The notes beneath the pieces are model-generated. The model was not told the DNA's origin. It made no database searches and saw only the letters and a program-made list of their open reading frames with translations. A stretch of 64,000 nt of DNA from G963663315 sp963665165 (GTDB taxonomy: Bacteria; Pseudomonadota; Gammaproteobacteria; Arenicellales; Poriferihabitantaceae): assembly GCA_963665165.1 (NCBI GenBank), contig OY761989.1:1550001-1614000 (forward strand), given 5' to 3'. The stretch's first letter is position 1; each line of letters starts with the position of its first letter. Shown in pieces: positions 1-8,083 of this stretch. Made by a program: the position numbers and the translations under genes.

Positions 1-72
1 TCCGGACCATTTCAGGTTTTCCGCGCCGCAGTCGGAACAGAGGAAAACCGTTTTCGATGATGATTTAGCCAT
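1..72 (-). CDS. radA: DNA repair protein RadA, N-terminal fragment (runs off the window)
   Basis: Only the first 24 codons are present, from an ATG at 72 to the window edge. They read MAKSSSKTVFLCSDCGAENL and then KWSG, the start of the RadA/Sms family with the first CxxC of its N-terminal zinc finger. RadA is a RecA-like, DnaB-type helicase that promotes branch migration in recombinational repair. The ATG overlaps the alr stop by 8 bases, and alr-radA adjacency is common in Gammaproteobacteria. The fragment is too short to judge whether the gene is intact. Confidence 0.8.
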   Translation of the reverse strand, partial: MAKSSSKTVFLCSDCGAENLKWSG

Positions 73-1198
73 GTTGCGAGCCCCCGCCCCCGGTCACCAC
101 CCTGGGAATCCGGAGTGTCACCTTGCTTAATAATTCATAAGGAATGGTTTGCGCCCATCCGGCCACTTCTTCCACGGGCAAACCATCCCCCCACAATGTA
201 ACTTCATCGCCGACCTCGACAGCGCCATGGTCTGTAACGTCCACCGCAATCATATCCATCGAAACCCGGCCTGTGACCGGCGCCCTCCTGCCGTGAATCA
301 GGACACAGGCCCTGGCATCGACATTCCAGGGATACCCATCTCCATAGCCCAGTCCGGCAATACCGATACGAGACCGGCGCCGGGTACGATAGAGGCCGCC
401 ATAGCCGATTGGCTGATTCCTGTCGACGAACTTGACCGAGATCAGCCGGGCCTTGAGTTGCATCACCGGGTGCAGATCGACATCGTCTGGCCCCTTGTCA
501 ACGAACGGCGAAACGCCATACAGCATCAAACCGGGGCGAACCCAGTCCTTGTGTGTGTCCTTCCTTCTCATTATTCCGGCTGAATTTGCCAGGCTCTTTT
601 CATATCGCAAAGACAAACAGGCGGATTCAAAGTTTGCAAGTTGTCTGTCCGTATACCGGTCATCCGGAATATCCGCGTTGGCCAGATGGGAAATGACCTT
701 GACTGCCTTGACTGATTCAAGTGTTTGCAGTGAGGCGCAGATTTTCTCCAGTTGCTGGCCGGGGATGCCCAGTCGATTCATGCCTGTATCGAATTTGACC
801 CAGACAGTCAACGGCTTTCCCGGCCAGGCTTGCAACCAGTCAACCTGCTGGCCGCTGTGAACCACAGGTTGCATACCATATCTCTCGAATTCCACCAGCT
901 GCGACGCGTGCCAGAATTCAGACAGCACGACAATCGGCCTGCAATCCTGGACCTGGCGGCAAAGGATGCCTTCGGGCAATGTCGCCACAGCGAACCCGTC
1001 TACCTGTCGGCATATCGATTCAGTAATGGCGGCCAGGCCATGTCCATAGGCATCCGCCTTGATTACCGCAATGATTCCGGAATGGGGAGCGAGTTTCCGT
1101 ATAACGGAAATATTATGGTGGAGCGCCTGCAAATCAATTTCAGCCCAGGCGCGCAGCAGTCCATTGTCTGGTGATGAACGGGTCGCGGTCAGGGACAA
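65..1198 (-). CDS. alr: Alanine racemase
   Basis: A 377-residue PLP enzyme that interconverts L- and D-alanine for peptidoglycan synthesis in the cytoplasm. The PLP lysine is K47 in AVIKADAYGHG, and the second catalytic base is the tyrosine of IGYGGLY near residue 266. The length matches the family (about 360-380). The reading frame opens with TTG at 1198, preceded by a weak CCGGAT element, so the exact start is uncertain. It lies 32 bases after dnaB and overlaps radA by 8 bases, so the three are probably cotranscribed. Confidence 0.95.
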   Translation of the reverse strand: MSLTATRSSPDNGLLRAWAEIDLQALHHNISVIRKLAPHSGIIAVIKADAYGHGLAAITESICRQVDGFAVATLPEGILCRQVQDCRPIVVLSEFWHASQLVEFERYGMQPVVHSGQQVDWLQAWPGKPLTVWVKFDTGMNRLGIPGQQLEKICASLQTLESVKAVKVISHLANADIPDDRYTDRQLANFESACLSLRYEKSLANSAGIMRRKDTHKDWVRPGLMLYGVSPFVDKGPDDVDLHPVMQLKARLISVKFVDRNQPIGYGGLYRTRRRSRIGIAGLGYGDGYPWNVDARACVLIHGRRAPVTGRVSMDMIAVDVTDHGAVEVGDEVTLWGDGLPVEEVAGWAQTIPYELLSKVTLRIPRVVTGGGGSQHG

Positions 1199-1230
1199 TT
1201 TGATATCCGGATGATGATCAGCAGCCCGGG

Positions 1231-2583
1231 TTACGGATTGGCCATATGGGGCATCGCAAAATTCTCGAAGCGTGTAAACTCCCCTCTGAAGGTGAGTCTC
1301 GTGGTGCCAACCGGACCATTTCTCTGTTTGCCGATAATCAGTTCAGCCACCCCTTTTTGACTGGTATCCTCGTTGTAGACTTCATCCCTGTAAATGAAGA
1401 AGATCACATCCGCGTCCTGCTCGATGGCGCCGGATTCCCTCAAGTCCGACATCACGGGGCGCTTGTTGGGTCTTTGTTCAAGGCTCCGGTTCAACTGCGA
1501 GAGCGCGACCACGGGAACATGCAGTTCCTTGGCCAGGATTTTCAATGCCCGTGTAATGCCGGAAATCTCGGTGGCGCGGTTTTCATTGCTGTCCGGGGAA
1601 TTCATCAATTGCAGATAATCAATAATGATCAGCCCCAGTTGCTGGTTTTCACGCTTCAGTCGCCGCGCTCTTGATTGTAAATCCAGCGTGTTCAACCCGG
1701 CGGAATCATCAATAAAGATAGGCGCCTTGTCCAGTATACTGACCGCAGAAGTCAGTCTCGGCCAGTCTTCATCGCTCAAGCGTCCGGTTCTGACCTTGTT
1801 GGAGTTGATCTGGCCCAGCGAAGACAACATGCGCATAGCCAACTGTTCACCCGGCATTTCCATACTGAAAATCGCGACCGGCAGTTTTTTCTCCACGGCG
1901 ACATATTCAGCAATATTCATCGCAAATGATGTTTTACCCATCGAAGGCCGCCCCGCGATGATGACCAGGTCACCTTGCTGCAACCCGGATGTCTGGCTAT
2001 CGACATCTGAAAAACCGGTCGGGACACCGGTAACCGCTTCCTTCGATTCGGATAACAACTCGATTCGATTGATTGACCGCCTGACCAGATCATGCAGCTC
2101 GGTAAATCCCCGCTGGCGCGCTCCATCGCGCTCCGAAATATCGAAAACCAGATTTTCCGCGTGGTCCAGTATTTGCCGCGGAGTTCTTCCTTCGGGATTG
2201 TAGGATGAATCGGATATCTCATTGGCCGCCGATATCAACGACCTCAAGATAGCCTGGTCCCTGACAATTCTGGCATAGGTGAGGATGTTTGCCGTGCTCG
2301 GCGTATTATTCGCCAGAGTTCCGATATAGGTCAGGCCGCCCACGGCTTCCAGCTTGCCTTGTGAAGCCAGCCATTGCGAAGCGGTGATCGCATCCGCTGG
2401 TTGTCCGGCGGCCTGTAAACCGCCAATTGCCTGAAAAATCAAACGATGGTTCTGATTATAAAAATCCTGGTCGCCCACCTGCTCAACGACCTCATCCCAT
2501 TTCATGTTATCCAGCAACAACCCTCCGAGGAGAGATTGTTCGGCCTCCAGTGCCTGGGGAGGAAGCTTGGGTGAAACCGCCAT
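1231..2583 (-). CDS. dnaB: Replicative DNA helicase DnaB
   Basis: A 450-residue hexameric replicative helicase that unwinds DNA at the fork and loads primase. The N-terminal collar domain begins with the typical PPQALEAEQSLLGGLLLD. The RecA-like ATPase has Walker A GRPSMGKT at residues 211-218 and the Walker B-containing LIIIDYLQLM. No intein interrupts the P-loop. The gene follows rplI in the ribosomal protein operon, which is a conserved position. No strong Shine-Dalgarno is visible before the ATG at 2583. Confidence 0.97.
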   Translation of the reverse strand: MAVSPKLPPQALEAEQSLLGGLLLDNMKWDEVVEQVGDQDFYNQNHRLIFQAIGGLQAAGQPADAITASQWLASQGKLEAVGGLTYIGTLANNTPSTANILTYARIVRDQAILRSLISAANEISDSSYNPEGRTPRQILDHAENLVFDISERDGARQRGFTELHDLVRRSINRIELLSESKEAVTGVPTGFSDVDSQTSGLQQGDLVIIAGRPSMGKTSFAMNIAEYVAVEKKLPVAIFSMEMPGEQLAMRMLSSLGQINSNKVRTGRLSDEDWPRLTSAVSILDKAPIFIDDSAGLNTLDLQSRARRLKRENQQLGLIIIDYLQLMNSPDSNENRATEISGITRALKILAKELHVPVVALSQLNRSLEQRPNKRPVMSDLRESGAIEQDADVIFFIYRDEVYNEDTSQKGVAELIIGKQRNGPVGTTRLTFRGEFTRFENFAMPHMANP

Positions 2584-2650
2584 CAGTGGATCAAGTCATA
2601 CCGGATACTTCGTGCTTCTTTTGTGAACTTGAAAGGCGGTTTTCCGGGGG

Positions 2651-3112
2651 TTACTCCGGACTCCCGGGTTCTCCGGCCTCGACATGGACGCGGACTGTGA
2701 AACGCACCTCCGGGTGGAGGACCACCTCCGCCTCGAATTCGCCGATCTGTTTGATTGGTCCGTCGGATTGATGGATTTCGGATTTGTCCATGTCCGATCC
2801 GGCCCGGTTCATCTCTTGTGCGATATCGGCTGGCGATACGGAACCATAGAGCTGGCCTTCTTCGCCACAAAGCCGTGACAATGATATTTCCCGGACCGCC
2901 TGTTCCGCGCGCATCTGCGCCTTCTGCAGTCGGCTGGCCTGGTCCGCGGCAATCTTCAGGCGCTTTTCCTCGGCCAGGGCTTTTGCCTCAGGCGTTGCCC
3001 GCATGGCTTTTTTTTGTGGAATCAGGAAATTCCTGGCATGGCCGTTACGGACATTGACCAAATCGCCAATATCCCCGGTATTAGGTATTTTCTCCAATAG
3101 AATGACTTCCAT
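2651..3112 (-). CDS. rplI: Large ribosomal subunit protein bL9
   Basis: A 153-residue L9 beginning MEVILLEKIPNTGDIGDLVN. It has the family's N-terminal rRNA-binding domain with GHARNFLIPQKKA, the long connecting helix and a C-terminal domain. It binds domain V of 23S rRNA at the base of the L1 stalk. An excellent ribosome binding site (AGGAGG) lies just before the ATG at 3112. It sits 8 bases after rpsR. The C-terminal tail ends VEAGEPGSPE, slightly longer than usual. Confidence 0.96.
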   Translation of the reverse strand: MEVILLEKIPNTGDIGDLVNVRNGHARNFLIPQKKAMRATPEAKALAEEKRLKIAADQASRLQKAQMRAEQAVREISLSRLCGEEGQLYGSVSPADIAQEMNRAGSDMDKSEIHQSDGPIKQIGEFEAEVVLHPEVRFTVRVHVEAGEPGSPE

Positions 3113-3120
3113 GACGCCTC

Positions 3121-3351
3121 CTAGTTTTCGTGTTGGTCCGTATATTGAATCAGAGCAAGAAACCGGGCGCGTTTGACCGCGGTGGACAATTGCCGCTGAA
3201 AATGCGTTTTCGTTCCGGTGCTTCTTCGCGGCAGGATCTTGCCGGTGTCGCTTGTGTTCGCGATCAGGATATCAAGGTCCTTGTAATCGATGGATTCGAT
3301 TCCTTCGGCGGTAAACTTGCAAAACCGGGGTCTTCGTTGAAATCTGGCCAT
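3121..3351 (-). CDS. rpsR: Small ribosomal subunit protein bS18
   Basis: A 76-residue S18. The segment DYKDLDILIANTSDTGKILP followed by RRSTGTKTHFQRQLSTAVKR is characteristic. S18 pairs with S6 on the platform of the 30S subunit. The ATG at 3351 overlaps the rpsF stop (TGATG) and has a GGAGG ribosome binding site inside rpsF, suggesting translational coupling between the S6 and S18 partners. Confidence 0.97.
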   Translation of the reverse strand: MARFQRRPRFCKFTAEGIESIDYKDLDILIANTSDTGKILPRRSTGTKTHFQRQLSTAVKRARFLALIQYTDQHEN

Positions 3352-3842
3352 CAGGCTGCCTCCATAATTTTGTCATCATCAACTGGTTCGGCTGTTTTTC
3401 CAGATTCAGGCTTGTCTCGGGGCGCTTCTGGTTTCGGGGCTTTTTCTTCGGCTGTGGCTGTATGGCTGCCTGAACCACTGGCCGAACCCGCCTCTTTTGC
3501 GGCTTCCGCCGCGTCTTCCCGCGCCTTGGCTTTGGCCATACTGGATTCTTCGGTAATGGCCTGTTTCCGGCGTATCACCAGGTGGCGAAGAACCGAGTCG
3601 TTGAATCTGAAATTCCGTTCGATATCCCGCAATACATCCAGGCCGCATTCGATATTGATCATGACGTAATGCGCCTTATGAACGTCATTGATCATATAGG
3701 CCAGACGCCGGCGTCCCCAGTCTTCGACACGGTGGATCCTGCCGTCTCCGGATGTGACCATATCCTTGAAACGATCAATCATCGCCGGTACCTGTTCGCT
3801 CTGGTCCGGGTGAACCAGAAAAACGATTTCATAGTGTCTCAT
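3351..3842 (-). CDS. rpsF: Small ribosomal subunit protein bS6
   Basis: S6 begins at the ATG at 3842 (MRHYEIVFLVHPDQ), preceded by GGGAG. The open frame extends a further 48 codons upstream, but that part has no S6 similarity and lies in the leader. The S6 fold occupies about residues 1-100, with DWGRRRLAYMIND and the YVMINIEC strand. A charged, alanine-rich, low-complexity C-terminal tail of about 60 residues follows, ending DDDKIMEAA. S6 proteins with long acidic tails are known in Proteobacteria. It is first in the rpsF-rpsR-rplI-dnaB-alr operon. Confidence 0.96.
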   Translation of the reverse strand: MRHYEIVFLVHPDQSEQVPAMIDRFKDMVTSGDGRIHRVEDWGRRRLAYMINDVHKAHYVMINIECGLDVLRDIERNFRFNDSVLRHLVIRRKQAITEESSMAKAKAREDAAEAAKEAGSASGSGSHTATAEEKAPKPEAPRDKPESGKTAEPVDDDKIMEAA

Positions 3843-3865
3843 ACATTCTCCCTTTGGGTTGTATC

Positions 3866-3895
3866 CTCCCCCTGGAAACAGGATTCCGCCAGGAG
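3866..3895 (-). promoter_or_regulatory. Hairpin in rpsF leader, possible S6:S18 autoregulatory element
   Basis: In the untranslated leader of rpsF, on the minus strand, CTCCTGG pairs with CCAGGGGGAG around a loop containing CGGAATCC, with two unpaired G residues. Many bacteria carry an rpsF leader hairpin that binds the S6:S18 complex. The position fits that role, but the match to the published motif was not tested. Confidence 0.3.
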
Positions 3896-3929
3896 TGAGG
3901 AAAGGAGTTGAAAGAAATTTGTGGCGCCG

Positions 3930-3958
3930 ATTGTACAGAAATAAAGTCCGTTTCACAA
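3930..3958 (-). promoter_or_regulatory. Sigma-70-type promoter of the rpsF operon
   Basis: On the minus strand, TTGTGA (3953-3958) and TACAAT (3930-3935) are separated by exactly 17 bases. Transcription would start near 3923, leaving a leader of about 80 bases before the rpsF ATG at 3842. Confidence 0.6.
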
Positions 3959-4004
3959 GGTTGTCCTGCCCGCAGGTCATCCACATTCAGACTCCGCATC
4001 ATGA

Positions 4005-4010
4005 TAAAAT
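4005..4010 (+). promoter_or_regulatory. Possible -10 element for aceE
   Basis: TAAAAT at 4005-4010 resembles a sigma-70 -10 box; no convincing -35 hexamer is visible. If it is used, transcription would start near 4017. That would favour the ATG at 4038 over the GTG at 4020 as the aceE start. No PdhR-like operator palindrome was recognised in the 177-base rpsF/aceE intergenic region. Confidence 0.3.
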
Positions 4011-4019
4011 GAATTCAAC

Positions 4020-6710
4020 GTGAACGCTGCGACCGATATGCCTGATTCCGACAATAAAATGGATATGGACGCCACCGAGACAAGGGAATGGCTGGATGCC
4101 CTGACATCCGTTGTTCAGGCGGACGGCCATGAGCGCGCGCATTTTTTGATTGAATCCCTGATAGACCATGCCAGGAGAACGGGAATTCACATCCCCTATC
4201 AGGCCAATACCGCTTATCTGAACACCATTCCAACCCACATGGAACAACCGAGTCCGGGCGACCATGGACTGGAGAGAAGAATCCGTGCATTGATTCGCTG
4301 GAATGCAATGGCGATGGTGATCCGGGCCAATCGAATCTCCAGTGAACTCGGTGGGCATATTGCCAGCTTCGCGTCTGCGGCGACCCTGTACGATGTCGGT
4401 TTCAACCATTTCTGGCGCGCCAGTACCGCCGACCATCCAGGTGACATGATTTTTATCCAGGGGCATTCCGCTCCCGGAATTTATGCAAGGGCCTATCTCG
4501 AAGGACGCCTTCATAAAGAGGACCTCCGGTTGTTTCGCCAGGAAGTGGACGGTTCCGGGCTGTCCTCTTACCCCCATCCGTGGCTGATGCCCGATTTCTG
4601 GCAATTTCCCACGGTTTCCATGGGGCTCGGACCGATCATGGCGATTTACCAGGCCAGATTCATGAAGTACCTGCACAATCGCGGATTGATCGATGCCGGT
4701 GACCGAAAAATCTGGGTATTTCTGGGCGATGGGGAAATGGATGAACCCGAATCCATGGGAGCGCTGGCTATCGCAGGCCGCGAAAAACTGGATAATCTGA
4801 TCTTTGTGGTGAATTGCAATTTGCAAAGACTGGACGGTCCGGTGCGGGGGAACGGCAAGATCATCCAGGAGCTGGAAGGCGATTTTCGCGGATCAGGCTG
4901 GAATGTCATCAAACTGATCTGGGGCGGATACTGGGACAAGCTGTTGATACGTGACGACAAGGGATTGTTGAAACAGCGCATGGAAGAAGCCGTAGATGGT
5001 GAATACCAGGCATTCAAGGCTAATGACGGCGCCTATGTCCGGGAAAAGTTTTTCGGAAAAAATCCGGAATTGAAAGCCATGGTCGCCAATATGACCGACG
5101 AGGATATCTGGCGATTGAATCGGGGCGGCCACGACCCGCATAAAATCTATGCGGCCTACCACGCGGCTGTTCATCATACCGGCCAGCCTACGGTAATATT
5201 GGCGAAAACAGTAAAGGGTTATGGTATGGGTGAGGCGGGAGAGGGCCAGAACACCACCCACCAGCAGAAAAAAATGGGGGAGGAATCGCTGCTGGCGTTC
5301 CGGGACCGGTTCAACATCCCGCTGACTGACGAGGAAGTCGCCAAGGCGCCCTTTTACCGCCCTGAACGGGATTCTCCGGAGGTGCGGTATATTCTGGAAC
5401 GAAGGGAACAACTGGGTGGTTTCATGCCGGCCCGCAGAAGTGTATGCGTCCCTGGATTCCGGTTTCCGGAGGCGGACATTTTCAAGTCCCAGCTTGAAGG
5501 CACAGGCGACCGCAAAATTTCGACGACCATGACTTTTGTCAGGATCCTGTCCGCATTGTTCAGAAACAAGGAATTGAAGGATTACATCGTACCGATCATT
5601 CCGGATGAATCCCGCACATTCGGCATGGAAGGCATGTTCCGGCAACTTGGCATCTACTCCCCTGAAGGACAACTGTATGAACCGGTCGATTCGGATCAAT
5701 TGATGTTCTACCGCGAAGACAAGACGGGACAGGTGCTCCAGGAAGGCATTAACGAAGCAGGCGCAATGTCGTCATGGATTGCCGCCGGAACCTCTTACAG
5801 CAACCATAACCTGTTCACCATTCCATTTTTCATCCTCTATTCGATGTTCGGATTCCAGCGCATCGGCGACCTGTGCTGGGCGGCTGGCGACAGTCGGGCG
5901 CGCGGATTCATCATCGGAGGGACCGCTGGCAGAACCACACTGGCCGGTGAGGGACTGCAACACCAGGACGGACACAGCCTGATTCTGGCGTCCACGGTTC
6001 CGAACTGTGTTTCCTACGACCCCGCATACTGCTATGAGCTGGCTGTGATCATTTATGACGGATTGCGCCGCATGTACCAGAAACAGGAAAGCATTTATTA
6101 CTACATTACGGTGATGAATGAAAATTACTCCCATCCCACGATGCCAGAAAACGCCGAAGAAGGCATCCTGAAAGGAATGTATCTGCTCAAGCGGACCGGC
6201 AGGAAGGAGAATGTTCACAAGGTACAGTTGCTGGGGGGTGGCGCGATCGTGCGGGAGGTTGAAGCGGCAGCGGCATTGCTGGACGAGGATTATGGGGTCA
6301 GCGCCGATATCTGGAGTGTAACCAGTTTTAACGAACTGGCCCGGGACGGACACAATGTCCAGCGGGAGAACCGGTTGCGTCCTACGGATACGCCGAGGCA
6401 AAGCTATGTGGAAATGTGTCTGGGCAATACCAAGGGGCCGGTGATCGCGGCCACCGACTACATTCGACTGTATGCCGAGCAGATCCGGGCGTTTGTGCCC
6501 AACCATTATCATGTATTGGGGACAGATGGATACGGGCGCAGCGATACCCGGGACAAGCTGCGCAAATTCTTCGAGGTGGACCGCTGCCATATCGCGCATA
6601 CGGCGTTGAAGGCGTTGTCCGATATGGAGTCGCTCTCACTTGAGGATCTTGAAGAAGCGCGCCAGAATCTGGGTATCGATGTCAATAAACCGAACCCGGT
6701 TACGGTATGA
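4020..6710 (+). CDS. aceE: Pyruvate dehydrogenase E1 component, homodimeric type
   Basis: A thiamine diphosphate enzyme that decarboxylates pyruvate and acetylates the lipoyl groups of E2. It is 896 residues from a GTG at 4020; E. coli AceE has 887. The ThDP/Mg motif GDGEMDEP lies at about residues 235-242, followed by NLIFVVNCNLQRLDGPVRGN. An ATG at 4038 (MPDSDNKMDMD) is an alternative start, since neither codon has a good ribosome binding site. It overlaps aceF by four bases (ATGA), forming the aceE-aceF-lpdA operon. No pdhR regulator is adjacent. Confidence 0.96.
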   Translation: MNAATDMPDSDNKMDMDATETREWLDALTSVVQADGHERAHFLIESLIDHARRTGIHIPYQANTAYLNTIPTHMEQPSPGDHGLERRIRALIRWNAMAMVIRANRISSELGGHIASFASAATLYDVGFNHFWRASTADHPGDMIFIQGHSAPGIYARAYLEGRLHKEDLRLFRQEVDGSGLSSYPHPWLMPDFWQFPTVSMGLGPIMAIYQARFMKYLHNRGLIDAGDRKIWVFLGDGEMDEPESMGALAIAGREKLDNLIFVVNCNLQRLDGPVRGNGKIIQELEGDFRGSGWNVIKLIWGGYWDKLLIRDDKGLLKQRMEEAVDGEYQAFKANDGAYVREKFFGKNPELKAMVANMTDEDIWRLNRGGHDPHKIYAAYHAAVHHTGQPTVILAKTVKGYGMGEAGEGQNTTHQQKKMGEESLLAFRDRFNIPLTDEEVAKAPFYRPERDSPEVRYILERREQLGGFMPARRSVCVPGFRFPEADIFKSQLEGTGDRKISTTMTFVRILSALFRNKELKDYIVPIIPDESRTFGMEGMFRQLGIYSPEGQLYEPVDSDQLMFYREDKTGQVLQEGINEAGAMSSWIAAGTSYSNHNLFTIPFFILYSMFGFQRIGDLCWAAGDSRARGFIIGGTAGRTTLAGEGLQHQDGHSLILASTVPNCVSYDPAYCYELAVIIYDGLRRMYQKQESIYYYITVMNENYSHPTMPENAEEGILKGMYLLKRTGRKENVHKVQLLGGGAIVREVEAAAALLDEDYGVSADIWSVTSFNELARDGHNVQRENRLRPTDTPRQSYVEMCLGNTKGPVIAATDYIRLYAEQIRAFVPNHYHVLGTDGYGRSDTRDKLRKFFEVDRCHIAHTALKALSDMESLSLEDLEEARQNLGIDVNKPNPVTV

Positions 6711-8083
6711 CGGAAATGACACGGATCACGATCCCCGATATTGGCGATTTCGATGAGGTCGAGGTCATTGAAGTGCTGGTTGGCGTCGGCGATCCGGTCG
6801 CCGTTGAAGATCCGGTCATTACACTGGAAAGCGACAAGGCGACGATGGAGATTCCGAGTCCGGTTGGTGGAATCGTGGCGAGTATCGAGGTTTCAATCGG
6901 GGACCGGGTTCGTGAAGGAGCGCTGGTAGCGGAAATTATAGAGCCTGTGGAACACGGGCCCGGGGACAGCTCCAAAAAGTCGGCGGAAAAGATGGCCGGG
7001 ATGGAACCCCGCCTCCACGGGAATGGCGAAGATGGAGAGCGTGAGGACGATTCATCGGGCCTGTCCGACGTCGATGAAGCGGCAGAGAAGATAGCCGGGG
7101 GCGACGAAGGAGCGGATTCCCGCTCCCCGTCCGGAGCCGGAGACCGCCTCCGCGGGAATGGCGGAATATCCCTCCCGCTTCCCCCCCATGCGAGTCCGGG
7201 GATTCGACGTTTTGCCCGGGAACTGGGCGCCGATTTGAGTCTGATCGCTGGCAGCGGGCCAAAAGGCAGAATCCTGAAGGAGGATGTAAAAAGCTGGGTC
7301 AAGCGGCAATTGGCGAAGTCCCGGTCGATTGATCGGCAGGAGGAGGTTGGAATTCCCGCCGTCCCGGAAATTGATTTTTCTGAATTTGGCGACTTTGAAA
7401 CCGTTCGGTTGAGTCGCATCAGGAAACTGTCCGGGCCACACCTGCAACGGGCGTGGTTGAACATACCCCATGTCACCCATCATGATGAAGCCGACATTAC
7501 CGAACTGGAAGCGTTCAGGCAATCGCTGAAAGCAGAGGCTTCAATGAAGGGATTGCGCGTCACCCTGCTGTCTTTCGCCGTCAAGGCCCTGACCGGAGCA
7601 TTGAAAGAGTACCCGAATTTCAATGCTTCGCTGGCGCCTGGTGGAGAACAGTTGATATTGAAACGGTATTTCAATGTCGGCATCGCGGTCGATACGCCCG
7701 ATGGACTGGTGGTGCCGGTGATTCGCGATGTGGACCGGAAAAGCATCTTCAATCTGGCGCGGGAGCTCGCGGATTTAAGTGAACGGGCACGTAACAACAG
7801 ACTCCGGCCGGATGACCTGAAAGGCGGGTGCATCAGCATCTCAAGCCTGGGAGGAATCGGAGGGGTCGCATTCACTCCCATCGTCAATGCCCCGGAAGTG
7901 GCCATTCTGGGGATATCCCGCGCCAGAACGATGCCTGTCTGGGATGGTCAGGATTTTGTTCCGAGATTGCTTTTGCCGTTGAGCCTGTCTTATGACCATC
8001 GCGTGGTGGACGGCGCCGAAGCGGCGCGGTTCGTCTCCTGCCTGACCCGGTTGTTTGCCGATGTCCGGCGGTTATCGCTGTGA
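6707..8083 (+). CDS. aceF: Pyruvate dehydrogenase E2, dihydrolipoyllysine acetyltransferase
   Basis: Forms the core of the pyruvate dehydrogenase complex and transfers acetyl groups to CoA. There is one N-terminal lipoyl domain with the lipoylated lysine K44 in ESDKATMEIPSP. The peripheral-subunit-binding domain covers about residues 160-195 (ASPGIRRFARELGAD). The catalytic domain ends with SYDHRVVDG, catalytic His431. At 458 residues it has one lipoyl domain, unlike the three of E. coli. The linker at about residues 85-160 is not the usual Ala/Pro-rich type; it is rich in Gly, Ser, Asp and Glu and contains two translated copies of a palindromic repeat. Confidence 0.95.
   Translation: MTEMTRITIPDIGDFDEVEVIEVLVGVGDPVAVEDPVITLESDKATMEIPSPVGGIVASIEVSIGDRVREGALVAEIIEPVEHGPGDSSKKSAEKMAGMEPRLHGNGEDGEREDDSSGLSDVDEAAEKIAGGDEGADSRSPSGAGDRLRGNGGISLPLPPHASPGIRRFARELGADLSLIAGSGPKGRILKEDVKSWVKRQLAKSRSIDRQEEVGIPAVPEIDFSEFGDFETVRLSRIRKLSGPHLQRAWLNIPHVTHHDEADITELEAFRQSLKAEASMKGLRVTLLSFAVKALTGALKEYPNFNASLAPGGEQLILKRYFNVGIAVDTPDGLVVPVIRDVDRKSIFNLARELADLSERARNNRLRPDDLKGGCISISSLGGIGGVAFTPIVNAPEVAILGISRARTMPVWDGQDFVPRLLLPLSLSYDHRVVDGAEAARFVSCLTRLFADVRRLSL
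7003..7029 (-). repeat. Palindromic dispersed-repeat unit, copy A, inside aceF
   Basis: Read on the minus strand this segment contains ATTCCCGTGGAGGCGGGG followed by TTCC. This is an imperfect palindrome of the CATTCCCGC...GCGGGAATCC dispersed-repeat type seen between genes in many Proteobacteria. Here it is translated within the aceF linker as EPRLHGNGE. It shares 15 of 16 bases of its core with copy B (the core is ATTCCCGYGGAGGCGG) and lies in the same orientation and reading frame. Confidence 0.65.
7114..7163 (-). repeat. Palindromic dispersed-repeat unit, copy B, inside aceF
   Basis: On the minus strand this begins CCGCCATTCCCGCGGAGG and ends GGAGCGGGAATCC. The two arms ATTCCCGC and GCGGGAAT are perfectly complementary, and the longer loop contains TCCGG repeats. 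It is translated within aceF; the right-hand part reads DRLRGNGG, in the same frame as the RLHGNG of copy A. Its ends match the canonical dispersed repeat more closely than copy A. Confidence 0.7.

Noticed and set aside
1231..2583. Intein in DnaB
   Set aside because: The P-loop and following motifs are continuous and the length is normal.
3843..3986. A 48-codon N-terminal extension of rpsF
   Set aside because: It has no S6 similarity, lies between the promoter and the GGGAG-ATG start, and contains the leader hairpin.
3999..6599. Long minus-strand frames opposite aceE (3999-4826, 4893-5699, 5772-6599)
   Set aside because: All lie fully inside aceE, lack ribosome binding sites and encode no known motif.
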